DNA of 64,000 nt from Firmicutes bacterium AM55-24TS (GTDB taxonomy: Bacteria > Bacillota > Clostridia > UBA1381), in contig QTVU01000001.1 of assembly GCA_003460745.1 (NCBI GenBank), positions 97,131 to 161,130 on the forward strand. The letters are read 5' to 3'. Positions 42,601-50,869 of this stretch are shown here, one piece after another. Both the position numbers and the translations under genes were made by a program. Position 1 is the first letter of the stretch, and every line of letters starts with the position of its first letter. The notes under the pieces are model-generated. The model had not been told where the DNA came from, ran no database searches, and was given only the letters and a program-made list of their open reading frames with translations.

Positions 42601-45600
42601 TCTGCGACAACTGTCGGTTTTGTATTAGTAGTTGAATTACCAAGACCTGTTGTACCGTAGCCTGCATAACCCCACATCATAACCAAACCGTCAGTTGTAA
42701 TTGCAACTGCATTATGCCAACCTTGTTTTGCATACAATGCTTTCTTACCGTTTAAGTCAGCTTGAGTAGTTGTAATTCTGTCAGATGTTGTTCCGTTACC
42801 TGCTGAGCCATATCCATTATATCCCCAAGATACAATTTGTCCGTCACTACGAAGAACACTGCCGATATGTCCGATTGCGTCAGAATTAATTCTAACTGCA
42901 CCGTTTAGCATTGAGTTATTCTTTGTGATATTAACCGGTACACCTGTTACATATGAATCGCTTGTATTCTTAGGATCTATTACTGACTTATAGTTTCTGC
43001 CCCATGTATATAGAGTACCCTTTATATCAAGTGCCATTGAATATGATGCATAGTTACTGTATCCGCCTGCACCGATGTCTACGATAAAGTCACTGCCATT
43101 ACCGTCACCAAGATATGTGTTTGTATTATTGTTGCTATAACCTGTACCGACAACTCTCATAGCGACTGTCGAACTATGATCTGAAGTATCACCGTCACCA
43201 AGTGAGCCATAAATACCCCAACCCCATGCATAAACTTGACCGTCTGCCGTTAAAGCAAGGTTGTGATATGCACCGACTGCGATTTTTACGATATTTGTAA
43301 GAGGTACATTATTTGAATCAGGATCAGACTGATTTTCCTTTCTAAGTACCTGTTCAGGATGATCATGGTCACCGCCTGCAGTACCTATACCTAATTCACC
43401 GTGTGCATTGTAACCCCATGCCCAAACTGTTCCGTCTGCTTTTAGAGCTACTGTATGATAGAAACCAGGCTGAACTTGAGGGTATGCAATATAATTTGTA
43501 CCTTGCGGTTCAACGTTTAGTTTGAAGAAACCTTCTGCTCCGTTTTTATCCGTTACAACAATATATGTTATACCTGTCTTTTTAGCTGTCACAACGCCTG
43601 TCTTTGCATCGACTGTTGCAACTTCTGTATCAACCGATTTAAAAGTCAAATCATCAGGAGTATATGCAGACGCTCTCAACAAGTTAAATGATGATACACC
43701 GCTGATACCGCTTAAATCAATCGAAAGAATATCTCCCTCTTGAATTGAAGTTACAATTTTACTTGTATTCTGCATCTTTAATGTGTCGTAATATATTACA
43801 ACATCATTGTCAACTCCATTGTTTGTCCATGTTGCTGTCGAGATTGTAAGTTGTGGCTGACCCATATCAGATACTACCTTAACAGGCGCTTTTCTTCTAT
43901 CAGTCGTACCGTCACCAAGTTGACCGTTTATGTTATAACCCCAATCCCATACAGAATAGTCTGATTGAACAGAACCCATATGGTATCCGCCTGCATATAG
44001 ACTTACTGTATCCTCAAGGTAATCTTTCTTTGTTTCGCCTCCAACTACACGTGTTGCATATACATATGTAGCATCTGACTTGTTAAGACCTAATTGTCCG
44101 TATGAATTATTACCCCATGCATATACCTTTGTGAATGGATCGGCAGATGCATCTTCAATAACGCGAGCTGACATTTGCTGCATACCTGCGGCAATTTCAA
44201 CTACGTCACTAAGCTCTGTTGATGCGTCTGTCTTTACAACTGTCGGTACGTTTACAGTGCTTGCACTCGTATCTACACCAAGCTGTCTTTGGGCATTATA
44301 ACCCCATGTATATGCTTTTCTGTCAGTTGTTACAACACCTGCCGATACACCGCCGGCTGTAATTTGTACCACATTTTGTAAGCCTTTGTCTGTATTACCA
44401 TCGATACCTACAGGTCGAACCGGTGTTAAAGATGATGTGTATGATTTATTACCAAGCTGACCGTTAGAATTCTGACCCCAAGTCATAACACTTCCGTCTT
44501 TTCTTAGAACTACAGCGAAATCGTTAGTGCCGTTTACCCAGTCACCGCCTGCTGCAATTTGTATTACATCGCCCAAATATACTGTATATGCCAATCCGCC
44601 GCTTACTCTTACAGGAGCATTTGAATTGGTATTTGTGTTATTACCTAACTGACCTACATTATTTAGACCCCAAGTGTAGACATTACCTTTTTTGTCAAGA
44701 GCCATTGCGAATGTAGGACCTGCTGAAATTTGGATAATATCCTCCAAATAAGTGCTTGAGCTATCCTGCTCACCTGTAACAACCTGCATAGGTGTCAAAC
44801 AACTTGTTTTACTTGAATCAGTTGGGTTACCTTTTACACCAATACCTAATTGACCGTAGCTGTTATCACCCCATGCCCAAACTGTTCCGTTTTCACGAAG
44901 TGCAAGAGCATAGTAACGATTACCACCGTCAAATGTACCTCCTGCTGCAACCTGTACTACATTTGTAAGGTATTGGTTACCTGTAGCGCCACCCAATACT
45001 TGTACAGGAATAAGTGAATCCGCTGTACTGTTGTTACCAAGCTGTCCCGAAACATTGTAACCCCATGTCCAAACTGTTCCGTCTGCCTTTAGAGCTACTG
45101 TTGACGATTGCTTAGCTGAAACCATAGGAGTTGCTACTGCGTCTTTCGGCTTAACTTGTACACGAATAATACCTACAAAGTTTCTTGTAGGATCTGTATC
45201 ACGAATTATTACAACACCTGTTCCGTACTTACCGTTTTGGTTTGGAACAATTGTATTACCGTTCTTGATTGTAAACAAAGTCTCGTCAAATGAAGAAATT
45301 TCAATATCCTTAGCATTTGAATATGAAGAACTCTTGTCAGTGATAAGGTTAAATCCGAAGATTTGTTCACCGATTAGCTTTGATGTGTCTATAACAATCT
45401 GTTCATCTTCAGCGATTGCGTCACCGCCCGACAAGCTTCTCGGCATTGAAGAATCTTCATATTTGCGTACAGTAGTACCTGTTTCACTCTTCTGTACTTC
45501 TGCATATTGAACATCAAAGTTTGTTGTCGGAGGGTATCCGACACTTACCGGAATTGACGAATTTTTATTCTTTGAGTTACCAAGTTGTCCGTATCCATTG

Positions 45601-46229
45601 TAACCCCATGCCCACACGGTTCCGTCTGTACGCACGGCTGCACCGAAGTAACCATTTTGCGCACCGACAACTTGTACAACATTCTTCAAGTTTTGTACGT
45701 CTTGTGCTGCGGAACTGCTGGTTATCGTACCATTACCAAGCACACCATATCCGCCAAATCCCAAGCTTGATACCGTTCCGTCTTCTTTTAGGATATATGT
45801 AAATGGTGTACTGTCTGTTCCTCCAAGTGCCGCTCCTACTGCTGTATTTATATTACTTACTCTTATCGGAGATGTGAATCGTCCGTCTTTTCCTAATGCT
45901 CCATAATTACTATAGCCCCAACCATACACTTTTTTACTTTCTGTTACTGCTATACTTGTTCCCCAAGTACTGTCAGCTTCCGATGTAGCATCCAATTCTA
46001 CTACCTTTTCAAGATATCCGCTTGCACTTCCTTGCTCTCCTGTTACTACCTGTACAGGGCGGTTGCTATTTGTCGTACCATAGTCACCAAGTTGTCCGTA
46101 ACTGTTACAACCCCACGCATATACTGTTCCGTTTGCTTTTAATGCCAATGTATGCCACGTTGCTGCTTTTACTTCTACTATATCTGTTAAATATTGACTT
46201 CCCGATGCTCCTGTTACAACCCCACGCAT
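42255..46229 (-). CDS. Giant protein, middle fragment (RCC1 propellers 1-3)
   Basis: This 1,324-residue frame has no signal peptide and no credible ribosome site at its nominal start (MRGVVTGASGSQ), which lies inside the 109-bp duplication. It encodes the last blades of propeller 1, a BIG2-like domain, all seven blades of propeller 2, another BIG2-like domain, and five blades of propeller 3 (from WAWGYNAHGELG to MMWGYAGYGTTG). It then enters a cadherin-like beta-sandwich. It ends in out-of-frame residues (ALMVLSLQRAMTQ) after FYNVEMT. The next frame supplies the natural continuation DGTVFTEGDDTSYAGASLN. Best read as an internal segment of one interrupted gene rather than a separate gene. Confidence 0.9.
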   Translation of the reverse strand: MRGVVTGASGSQYLTDIVEVKAATWHTLALKANGTVYAWGCNSYGQLGDYGTTNSNRPVQVVTGEQGSASGYLEKVVELDATSEADSTWGTSIAVTESKKVYGWGYSNYGALGKDGRFTSPIRVSNINTAVGAALGGTDSTPFTYILKEDGTVSSLGFGGYGVLGNGTITSSSAAQDVQNLKNVVQVVGAQNGYFGAAVRTDGTVWAWGYNGYGQLGNSKNKNSSIPVSVGYPPTTNFDVQYAEVQKSETGTTVRKYEDSSMPRSLSGGDAIAEDEQIVIDTSKLIGEQIFGFNLITDKSSSYSNAKDIEISSFDETLFTIKNGNTIVPNQNGKYGTGVVIIRDTDPTRNFVGIIRVQVKPKDAVATPMVSAKQSSTVALKADGTVWTWGYNVSGQLGNNSTADSLIPVQVLGGATGNQYLTNVVQVAAGGTFDGGNRYYALALRENGTVWAWGDNSYGQLGIGVKGNPTDSSKTSCLTPMQVVTGEQDSSSTYLEDIIQISAGPTFAMALDKKGNVYTWGLNNVGQLGNNTNTNSNAPVRVSGGLAYTVYLGDVIQIAAGGDWVNGTNDFAVVLRKDGSVMTWGQNSNGQLGNKSYTSSLTPVRPVGIDGNTDKGLQNVVQITAGGVSAGVVTTDRKAYTWGYNAQRQLGVDTSASTVNVPTVVKTDASTELSDVVEIAAGMQQMSARVIEDASADPFTKVYAWGNNSYGQLGLNKSDATYVYATRVVGGETKKDYLEDTVSLYAGGYHMGSVQSDYSVWDWGYNINGQLGDGTTDRRKAPVKVVSDMGQPQLTISTATWTNNGVDNDVVIYYDTLKMQNTSKIVTSIQEGDILSIDLSGISGVSSFNLLRASAYTPDDLTFKSVDTEVATVDAKTGVVTAKKTGITYIVVTDKNGAEGFFKLNVEPQGTNYIAYPQVQPGFYHTVALKADGTVWAWGYNAHGELGIGTAGGDHDHPEQVLRKENQSDPDSNNVPLTNIVKIAVGAYHNLALTADGQVYAWGWGIYGSLGDGDTSDHSSTVAMRVVGTGYSNNNTNTYLGDGNGSDFIVDIGAGGYSNYASYSMALDIKGTLYTWGRNYKSVIDPKNTSDSYVTGVPVNITKNNSMLNGAVRINSDAIGHIGSVLRSDGQIVSWGYNGYGSAGNGTTSDRITTTQADLNGKKALYAKQGWHNAVAITTDGLVMMWGYAGYGTTGLGNSTTNTKPTVVADYSKHNYEQAIEIMSADSIEMQAEDSDDTSLKKVSVNLVMKNGEASTALGVLSDETPADADALYEVELPLGAVSATPVVFATSKNATVQFYNVEMTALMVLSLQRAMTQAMPVQA

Positions 46230-46320
46230 ATACTGTTCCGTTTGCTTTTAATGCCAATGTATGCCACGTTGCTGCTTTTACTTCTACTATATCTGTTAAA
46301 TATTGACTTCCCGATGCTCC
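46102..46320. repeat. 109-bp perfect tandem duplication breaking the giant gene
   Basis: The unit 46102-46210 is repeated exactly at 46211-46319 (one further base also matches). 109 is not a multiple of three, so the frame shifts. The unit encodes YLTDIVEVKAATWHTLALKA and NGTVYAWGCN twice. With a single copy, propeller 1 has exactly seven blades and the frame is continuous. Confidence 0.95.
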
Positions 46321-49300
46321 ACCTAACACTTGCTGTGCCGTTGTTCTGTTTGTACCGTCTCCTAATCCCAGCTGTCCGGCATAGTTATATCCCCATGCCC
46401 ATACTGTTCCGTCTTTTCTGACGGCAAAACTGTTATAATATCCTGCGGCTATTGAGACCACATCTGAAACACCGATTACCTTTACAGGTAATGAAGAATT
46501 ATACGTTTTTCCGTTTCCAAGTTCACCATGAGGACCATAGCCCCATGCCCACACGGTTCCGTCTTTTGCAAGTGCCAAATTGTGATTTGAACCTGCGGCT
46601 ACTTGAATAATATTTTCAAGATAACCTGTGTTGCTCTTTTGTTCACCGGTTTGTACTTGTACAGGATAATATTTAGTGTCAGTTGTTCCGTCACCAAGTT
46701 CACAATTTGCATTATATCCCCATGTCCATACTGTACCGTCTTTCTTTAGAGCAACAGTGTGTCTTCCTCCGGCTGCTACCATTGGTGCGGCAACGTCTGA
46801 TGAAGATGTACGAACTTCAAGTTCGATTATACTCATCTCACCGTTGACTGTTCCGACAACTTGAGTTCTGCCGAATGCTTTGGCCGTAATTGTTGTACCT
46901 GAAGCTGAGGCGATGTTAGAGTTTATAACTTTAACATTTGAAACGCCGCTTCCAAATACTGTAGCTGCATTAAAGCTTTCGCCTACTGCAATTCTTTGGA
47001 AACGTTGTTCAAAGCCCGTTTCACTTTCAAGTGAAATATTTGCGTTATCATTCGACGCAGTTTCTGCTACCGAATTATCTGCCGCAACGTTTTCACTGTT
47101 TACAGTTTCTGTTACTTCAATCTTGTCGCTTGATGTTGCGTTTGATGAATTTGAAACTGAAGTTGATTTACTGTTATTTACAGTTGAATTCGTTGTGTTC
47201 GAGTTTCCTTTTTTTATACTTGAAGAACCGTGACCTTTTGATGAAGATACAGTCGACTGTGAATTTTTTTCAGCAGTCACTTCTTTTTCAACAGTTTGAG
47301 TTTCAACTGCCGACACTTCAACATTTACTTTTTCTGCCACATATTCTTTGATTTCTTCTTCACTGTATGTAGTAAATGAATCTGTTGTTGTTCCGACTGA
47401 CGGTTCCGATGTTGTTGTGTATTCATTTACAGAAGTTGATGAATCAGTATTTTTTTCTACACCGTCAACACTTGTTGTTGTATCTGTAGTTACTGTTTCA
47501 CGAACCGTATAATTTGTTCCGACTTGTTCTTCAACTGTTTCTTCTTTTGCAACAGTTTCTGTTGATTGAACTGTTGTAGTTTCCGATACAGTTTCATATT
47601 GTGTTTCGCCGGTTTCTTCATCTTCTCCGACTGCTACCTGTTTTTCAACTGTGACCTCTTTTTCGGCAGGCACTTCTTCATATACAGTTTTTGTCTTTGT
47701 TTCTACAATCGGTTCTTGACTTACGATTTCTGTTGTTGTAGTTTTCGTTGTTGTAGTTGCAACTTGTTTAGTCTTTGAAACTTCTTTTTGAACTTCCTGT
47801 TCAACTGTTTTTGTTGTCGGGACTTCAACTGTCTCTGTTACAGTTTTCGTTTCCGGCTCTGCTGTTTCTTCGCTCTGAACGGTTACAAAATCATCTTCCC
47901 CGACCTCGTCTGATGTCTTTGTTTCAGAATTTGTTGTATTGTTTGTTGCATCTGACAATACTTGTGTTGTTGTTTCTGTTAATTCCTTTGATGTTACTTC
48001 TGATAACTTTTCATTATCTGATGTTTCTGTCTTTGTTGTTTCAGTTTTCGCGATTGCTTTTGTTTCTGCTTTTACATCTGTTTTTGTGTTATCATTTGCG
48101 GCTGATTTTTCGTTGTTATCGATAACGCTTGTGTCCTGTTTTGTTTCTGCCTTTGAATCTGTGTTGCTATCAGCTTTTGATTCATTTTCGGAAACTTTTG
48201 ACTGATTTTCTTTCCTATTATATAGGGCGTTATCTGATGCAGTTTCTTCAGACTTATCTGCATCGACCTTTGCATCCTTGTCTAAATCCGCAACTTTATC
48301 TGTTTTATCGGTTGTATTTTCTGTTGTTTCTGTTTTTGTATCTGACAGTGTTTCTGTGTTATCTTTGTTGTCAGCATTTTCACTGTTTTGCTTTTCTTCA
48401 AATGCCTTTAGAATTTCTTCGTCTGACATATTGCTGAAATCAGTTGCACCTGTGTTGTTATTAGTATCTCCAAGTAAAGATAGGTCATATACAGAGTTTT
48501 CCTGTGTAAGACCTGTCTTGTACATATCTTCCACGAAGTTTTTAACTTCTTCAGATTCAAACTCTTTCTTTGAACCTGCGTCTTGTTGTTGTTCTTCCTT
48601 TGACGGAACTTGTCCGTTTGAAAGATAGATTGTACCCGTAATCTTTTCGTAAGGATTTGATTTTAGCATTGCATAAAAAGGAGTTCTTTCCATATCTTCT
48701 ACTTTTTCCTTATCCCATGTAATATCAACGGTACTCTTTGCACCATCTACTTTCGGTGTTGAAATTGAGAAGAACTTCGGTTCAACTTGCCACTCAATGT
48801 CGCTACCGTCACCATTTGCAGCGATTGCTGAAAATGTTTGTGTTTGTCCGAAATATGAGAATAGTGAGAAATCTTTATCAAAAGAAAGCTTATCGCTGTC
48901 GTTATCCTTTGAGAAAGGTTCAAGTACCTGTGAAGTACTTGTAGAATTATTTGAAGTATTAGATGATGATATATTGTTATAAGAAGACGATGAAGAGGAA
49001 TTATTTTTTGCACCTGAAACAGACGAAGTGTTTGCTCCGCCTTTTGAACTGTTCTCTGTATTATTTTGCGCATTACTATCAGACGCAGCTGCCTGTTCGT
49101 TGTTTTCGGCATTTTCTGCGTCATTTTGATTTTTATTGTCCTCATCATCGGCAGCTCCAGCGTCCTTTGACTCTGTGCTGCCTGAAGCATCTTTTGCTTT
49201 GTCCTCCACAGTTCCGGCTACTATTGCACGCCCCGCGTTAGTAACCTCCGCTAATGTAGGAACTTGAACCGATGTTCCTACCATCGACACCATAATAAGT

Positions 49301-49338
49301 GCCGATAACACTTTTGTCATCATCTTGTTAAATTTCAT
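46105..49338 (-). CDS. Giant protein, N-terminal fragment (signal peptide, stalk, first RCC1 blades)
   Basis: This 1,077-residue frame begins at ATG 49338 with GGAG 8 nt upstream. Residues 1-31 are a signal peptide (KVLSALIMVSMVGTSVQVPT). About 35-140 is Asn/Ser/Glu/Ala-rich. A short folded region follows at ~140-290 (FSLFSYFGQTQTFSAI, IEWQVEPKFFSI). Then comes a Thr/Glu/Val/Lys-rich stalk at ~310-790 with phrases like TKTVTETVEVPTTKTVEQEV. A BIG2-like domain at ~780-845 leads into the RCC1 blades (DGTVWTWGYNANCELGDG and so on). The frame runs off at the 109-bp duplication, ending in antisense-like junk (RSIGKSIFNRYSRS). Deleting one copy of the duplication joins it cleanly to the next frame (YAWGCN-SYGQLGDYG). 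Confidence 0.92.
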   Translation of the reverse strand: MKFNKMMTKVLSALIMVSMVGTSVQVPTLAEVTNAGRAIVAGTVEDKAKDASGSTESKDAGAADDEDNKNQNDAENAENNEQAAASDSNAQNNTENSSKGGANTSSVSGAKNNSSSSSSYNNISSSNTSNNSTSTSQVLEPFSKDNDSDKLSFDKDFSLFSYFGQTQTFSAIAANGDGSDIEWQVEPKFFSISTPKVDGAKSTVDITWDKEKVEDMERTPFYAMLKSNPYEKITGTIYLSNGQVPSKEEQQQDAGSKKEFESEEVKNFVEDMYKTGLTQENSVYDLSLLGDTNNNTGATDFSNMSDEEILKAFEEKQNSENADNKDNTETLSDTKTETTENTTDKTDKVADLDKDAKVDADKSEETASDNALYNRKENQSKVSENESKADSNTDSKAETKQDTSVIDNNEKSAANDNTKTDVKAETKAIAKTETTKTETSDNEKLSEVTSKELTETTTQVLSDATNNTTNSETKTSDEVGEDDFVTVQSEETAEPETKTVTETVEVPTTKTVEQEVQKEVSKTKQVATTTTKTTTTEIVSQEPIVETKTKTVYEEVPAEKEVTVEKQVAVGEDEETGETQYETVSETTTVQSTETVAKEETVEEQVGTNYTVRETVTTDTTTSVDGVEKNTDSSTSVNEYTTTSEPSVGTTTDSFTTYSEEEIKEYVAEKVNVEVSAVETQTVEKEVTAEKNSQSTVSSSKGHGSSSIKKGNSNTTNSTVNNSKSTSVSNSSNATSSDKIEVTETVNSENVAADNSVAETASNDNANISLESETGFEQRFQRIAVGESFNAATVFGSGVSNVKVINSNIASASGTTITAKAFGRTQVVGTVNGEMSIIELEVRTSSSDVAAPMVAAGGRHTVALKKDGTVWTWGYNANCELGDGTTDTKYYPVQVQTGEQKSNTGYLENIIQVAAGSNHNLALAKDGTVWAWGYGPHGELGNGKTYNSSLPVKVIGVSDVVSIAAGYYNSFAVRKDGTVWAWGYNYAGQLGLGDGTNRTTAQQVLGGASGSQYLTDIVEVKAATWHTLALKANGTVYAWGCNRSIGKSIFNRYSRSKSSNVAYIGIKSKRNSICVGL

Positions 49339-49381
49339 TTTTAATCTCCACTAATTTGCCTTTAAGGTATTTTGTGTTTTA

Positions 49382-49395
49382 TACTATATATAGTA
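49382..49395. promoter_or_regulatory. 14-bp palindrome in the giant gene's 5' leader
   Basis: TACTATATATAGTA is a perfect palindrome, about 45 nt upstream of the start codon and downstream of the predicted transcription start. It could be an operator or simply AT-rich chance. Confidence 0.3.
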
Positions 49396-49444
49396 GAAAG
49401 TATGTCGATTTTTGTCTTGACGGCACACTTCTCCCATTATGTTT

Positions 49445-49473
49445 ATTATACCTCTTTAGGGTATATTAGTCAA
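49445..49473 (-). promoter_or_regulatory. Sigma-A promoter of the giant gene
   Basis: On the minus strand, TTGACT (49473-49468), a 17-nt spacer and TATAAT (49450-49445). The predicted start is near 49438, giving a leader of about 100 nt before ATG 49338. The rest of 49474-49704 is AT-rich with no gene or further signal I can support. Confidence 0.85.
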
Positions 49474-49704
49474 GATGTTTATTAAAGTTTCGTGTATATT
49501 CTTACATTTTCTTTATATTTTTGTTAAAATTGTATTATTTTCATCGCTTGTAAAATATCTGTATTCCGGTTGAAACACTTCTGTAACGGAAATCGCATTT
49601 TATTTCATTTGTTTCATTTACGACTCGTTTTCTTTGCAATAATTGCTTTAAAATTTCACTTTTGTTATTTTCCCAAAAATCTTTGATTTTCTTTAAAAAA
49701 ACTA

Positions 49705-49733
49705 TTGACAAATGTAGTTTTTTTATATATAAT
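49705..49733 (+). promoter_or_regulatory. Consensus sigma-A promoter of the translation cluster
   Basis: TTGACA (49705-49710), 17 nt, TATAAT (49728-49733): a perfect consensus promoter, as expected for ribosomal protein genes. It faces away from the giant gene's promoter. Confidence 0.92.
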
Positions 49734-49807
49734 CTGATAAGTTGAGTGTGTCATAAATAATACACTTGACAAAGTACAATTTTTCAGATACGGAGTGTGA
49801 CAAAACC

Positions 49808-50050
49808 ATGATTGGTGATGCCGAAAGGTCAAAGTTGCAGGTTGGTTATAAACAAGCTGTAAGAGCTTTAAATGAAAACAAAGCCTCTAAAGTCTTTGTT
49901 GCTGAAGACTGTGACGACCATATTAAAGACGGAGTAAGCAAAATTGCTATGCAAAGCAATACTCCTGTGTTCTTCATTTCTACAATGAAGGAATTGGGGA
50001 ATATGTGCAAAATTGAAGTCGGTGCAAGCTGTGCCGTCGTATTAAAGTAG
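49808..50050 (+). CDS. rplGB: L7Ae-family K-turn-binding protein (YbxF-like)
   Basis: Eighty residues from ATG 49808, with GGAG about 12 nt upstream. An upstream TTG (49766) would add 14 residues that do not fit the family, so it is not used. The L7Ae fold is visible as KLQVGYKQAVRALNENKASK, VFVAEDCDDHI, then TPVFFISTMKELGNMCKIEV and GASCAVVLK. Family members bind RNA kink-turns. In Firmicutes this gene sits immediately before rpsL, as here. Length matches the usual ~80-82 residues. It is the first gene after the promoter at 49705, with 65 nt to rpsL. Confidence 0.88.
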   Translation: MIGDAERSKLQVGYKQAVRALNENKASKVFVAEDCDDHIKDGVSKIAMQSNTPVFFISTMKELGNMCKIEVGASCAVVLK

Positions 50051-50115
50051 TTTATTACATATCTTAATGATATGCGATAATATATAAAAATTTATGAAAG
50101 GAAGTGTAACACGAT

Positions 50116-50535
50116 ATGCCTACATTTAATCAATTGGTTAGAACAGGTAGAAAGACATCAAAGAAGAAATCTACTGCTCCAGCTCTTCAAAAGAGTCTAA
50201 ACTCTCTAAAGAAGAAGACTACTGATAAGAGTTCACCTCAAAAAAGAGGCGTATGTACAGCTGTAAGAACTGCTACACCTAAGAAGCCTAACTCAGCTCT
50301 AAGAAAGATTGCCAGAGTTAAGCTTACAAACGGTATCGAAGTAACAGCTTACATCCCGGGTATAGGTCACAACCTACAAGAACATAGCGTTGTGCTTATC
50401 AGAGGTGGAAGAGTACGTGACCTTCCTGGTACAAGATACCACATTATCAGAGGTACTCTTGATGCTCAGGGTGTAAACGGACGTCTTCAGTCAAGAAGTA
50501 AGTATGGTGCCAAGAAGCCAAAGGAAAAGAAATAA
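50116..50535 (+). CDS. rpsL: 30S ribosomal protein S12
   Basis: 139 residues, the Gram-positive-length form with the extra N-terminal stretch. The ribosome site AAAGGAAG precedes ATG 50116. Conserved blocks are visible: [39 protein letters not shown] and [17 protein letters not shown]12 lies at the decoding centre. Position 56 (the first Lys of PKKPNS) is retained, but codon 101 is CGT (Arg) in GGRVRDLPG, where most bacteria have Lys. This is the site called K101 in B. subtilis and K88 in E. coli, where changes are linked to streptomycin resistance. It is the second gene of the str-type cluster. Confidence 0.98.
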   Translation: MPTFNQLVRTGRKTSKKKSTAPALQKSLNSLKKKTTDKSSPQKRGVCTAVRTATPKKPNSALRKIARVKLTNGIEVTAYIPGIGHNLQEHSVVLIRGGRVRDLPGTRYHIIRGTLDAQGVNGRLQSRSKYGAKKPKEKK

Positions 50536-50869
50536 TGCCGCGTAATTAACTAATACGCGCATATCACAAGTGCATATCGAGTTATATTATTATATATTCG
50601 AATAGCACCACGGGGTTTTGAAAGAATAAACTCCGAGTACCTGTGATGTCATTTGAAAAACAGAAATTTAAAATGTTTTTCACGGTAAAGCTTACAGTCG
50701 GAGAATATCGCATTCAAGACGCAGGTAGAATTTGATAAATATCAAGCACAAAACGCAGGAATACTCTGTGTATTCCGAGTATTTGTAACGCCGATATTTG
50801 CAAATTATACCAAGTATTTAATGCGAGATTTGACAGATGTAAGCGAAGAATATGAAGGAGGGAAGTAAA
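50536..50869. other. rpsL-rpsG intergenic region, 334 nt
   Basis: Unusually long for this gene pair. I see two small inverted repeats without T-tracts: GCGTA/TACGC just after the rpsL stop, and GGAATAC/GTATTCC at 50758-50764 and 50770-50776. No convincing promoter or ORF. It may be a structured leader for rpsG-fusA autoregulation, but the sequence does not prove this. Confidence 0.4.

Larger units (their letters stand above)
30340..46800 (-). other. Eleven BIG2-RCC1 propeller supermodules
   Basis: The first blades of the propellers (x-DGTVWxWG) are near 46748, 45075, 43430, 41415, 39955, 38550, 37020, 35545, 34165, 32815 and 31450, a period of about 1.35-1.65 kb (2.0 kb for the third). Each block has seven RCC1-type blades, counted from the (W/Y)xWG...GQLG motifs, and is preceded by a BIG2-like domain (pattern FNLxx...TVDAKTGVVTAKKTGITYIVV). 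RCC1 folds as a seven-bladed propeller, so the count matches complete propellers. Some blades have lost the WG core (for example in units 8 and 9). Confidence 0.88.

Noticed and set aside
48072..49190. Minus-strand frames rich in Lys/Gln/Thr overlapping the stalk region
   Set aside because: Alternative reading frame of the low-complexity stalk; they lack start signals and look compositionally like frame-shifted repeats.
5902..49338. LPXTG sorting signal or S-layer homology domains on the giant protein
   Set aside because: I looked at the C-terminus and linker and saw neither; the end is a dockerin-like EF-hand motif followed by a short tail (KTPVLDNQGPDKVKIKAY).
49339..49440. Riboswitch in the giant gene's leader
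   Set aside because: About 100 nt with one AT palindrome, but no recognisable riboswitch core or terminator hairpin.
49766..49807. Longer L7Ae-like start at TTG 49766
   Set aside because: No ribosome site before it, and the added residues do not fit the family, whereas ATG 49808 gives the usual 80-residue length.
50852..50869. ATG start for rpsG at 50852
   Set aside because: The ribosome site GGAGG lies downstream of this ATG; GTG 50870 gives the standard 156-residue S7.
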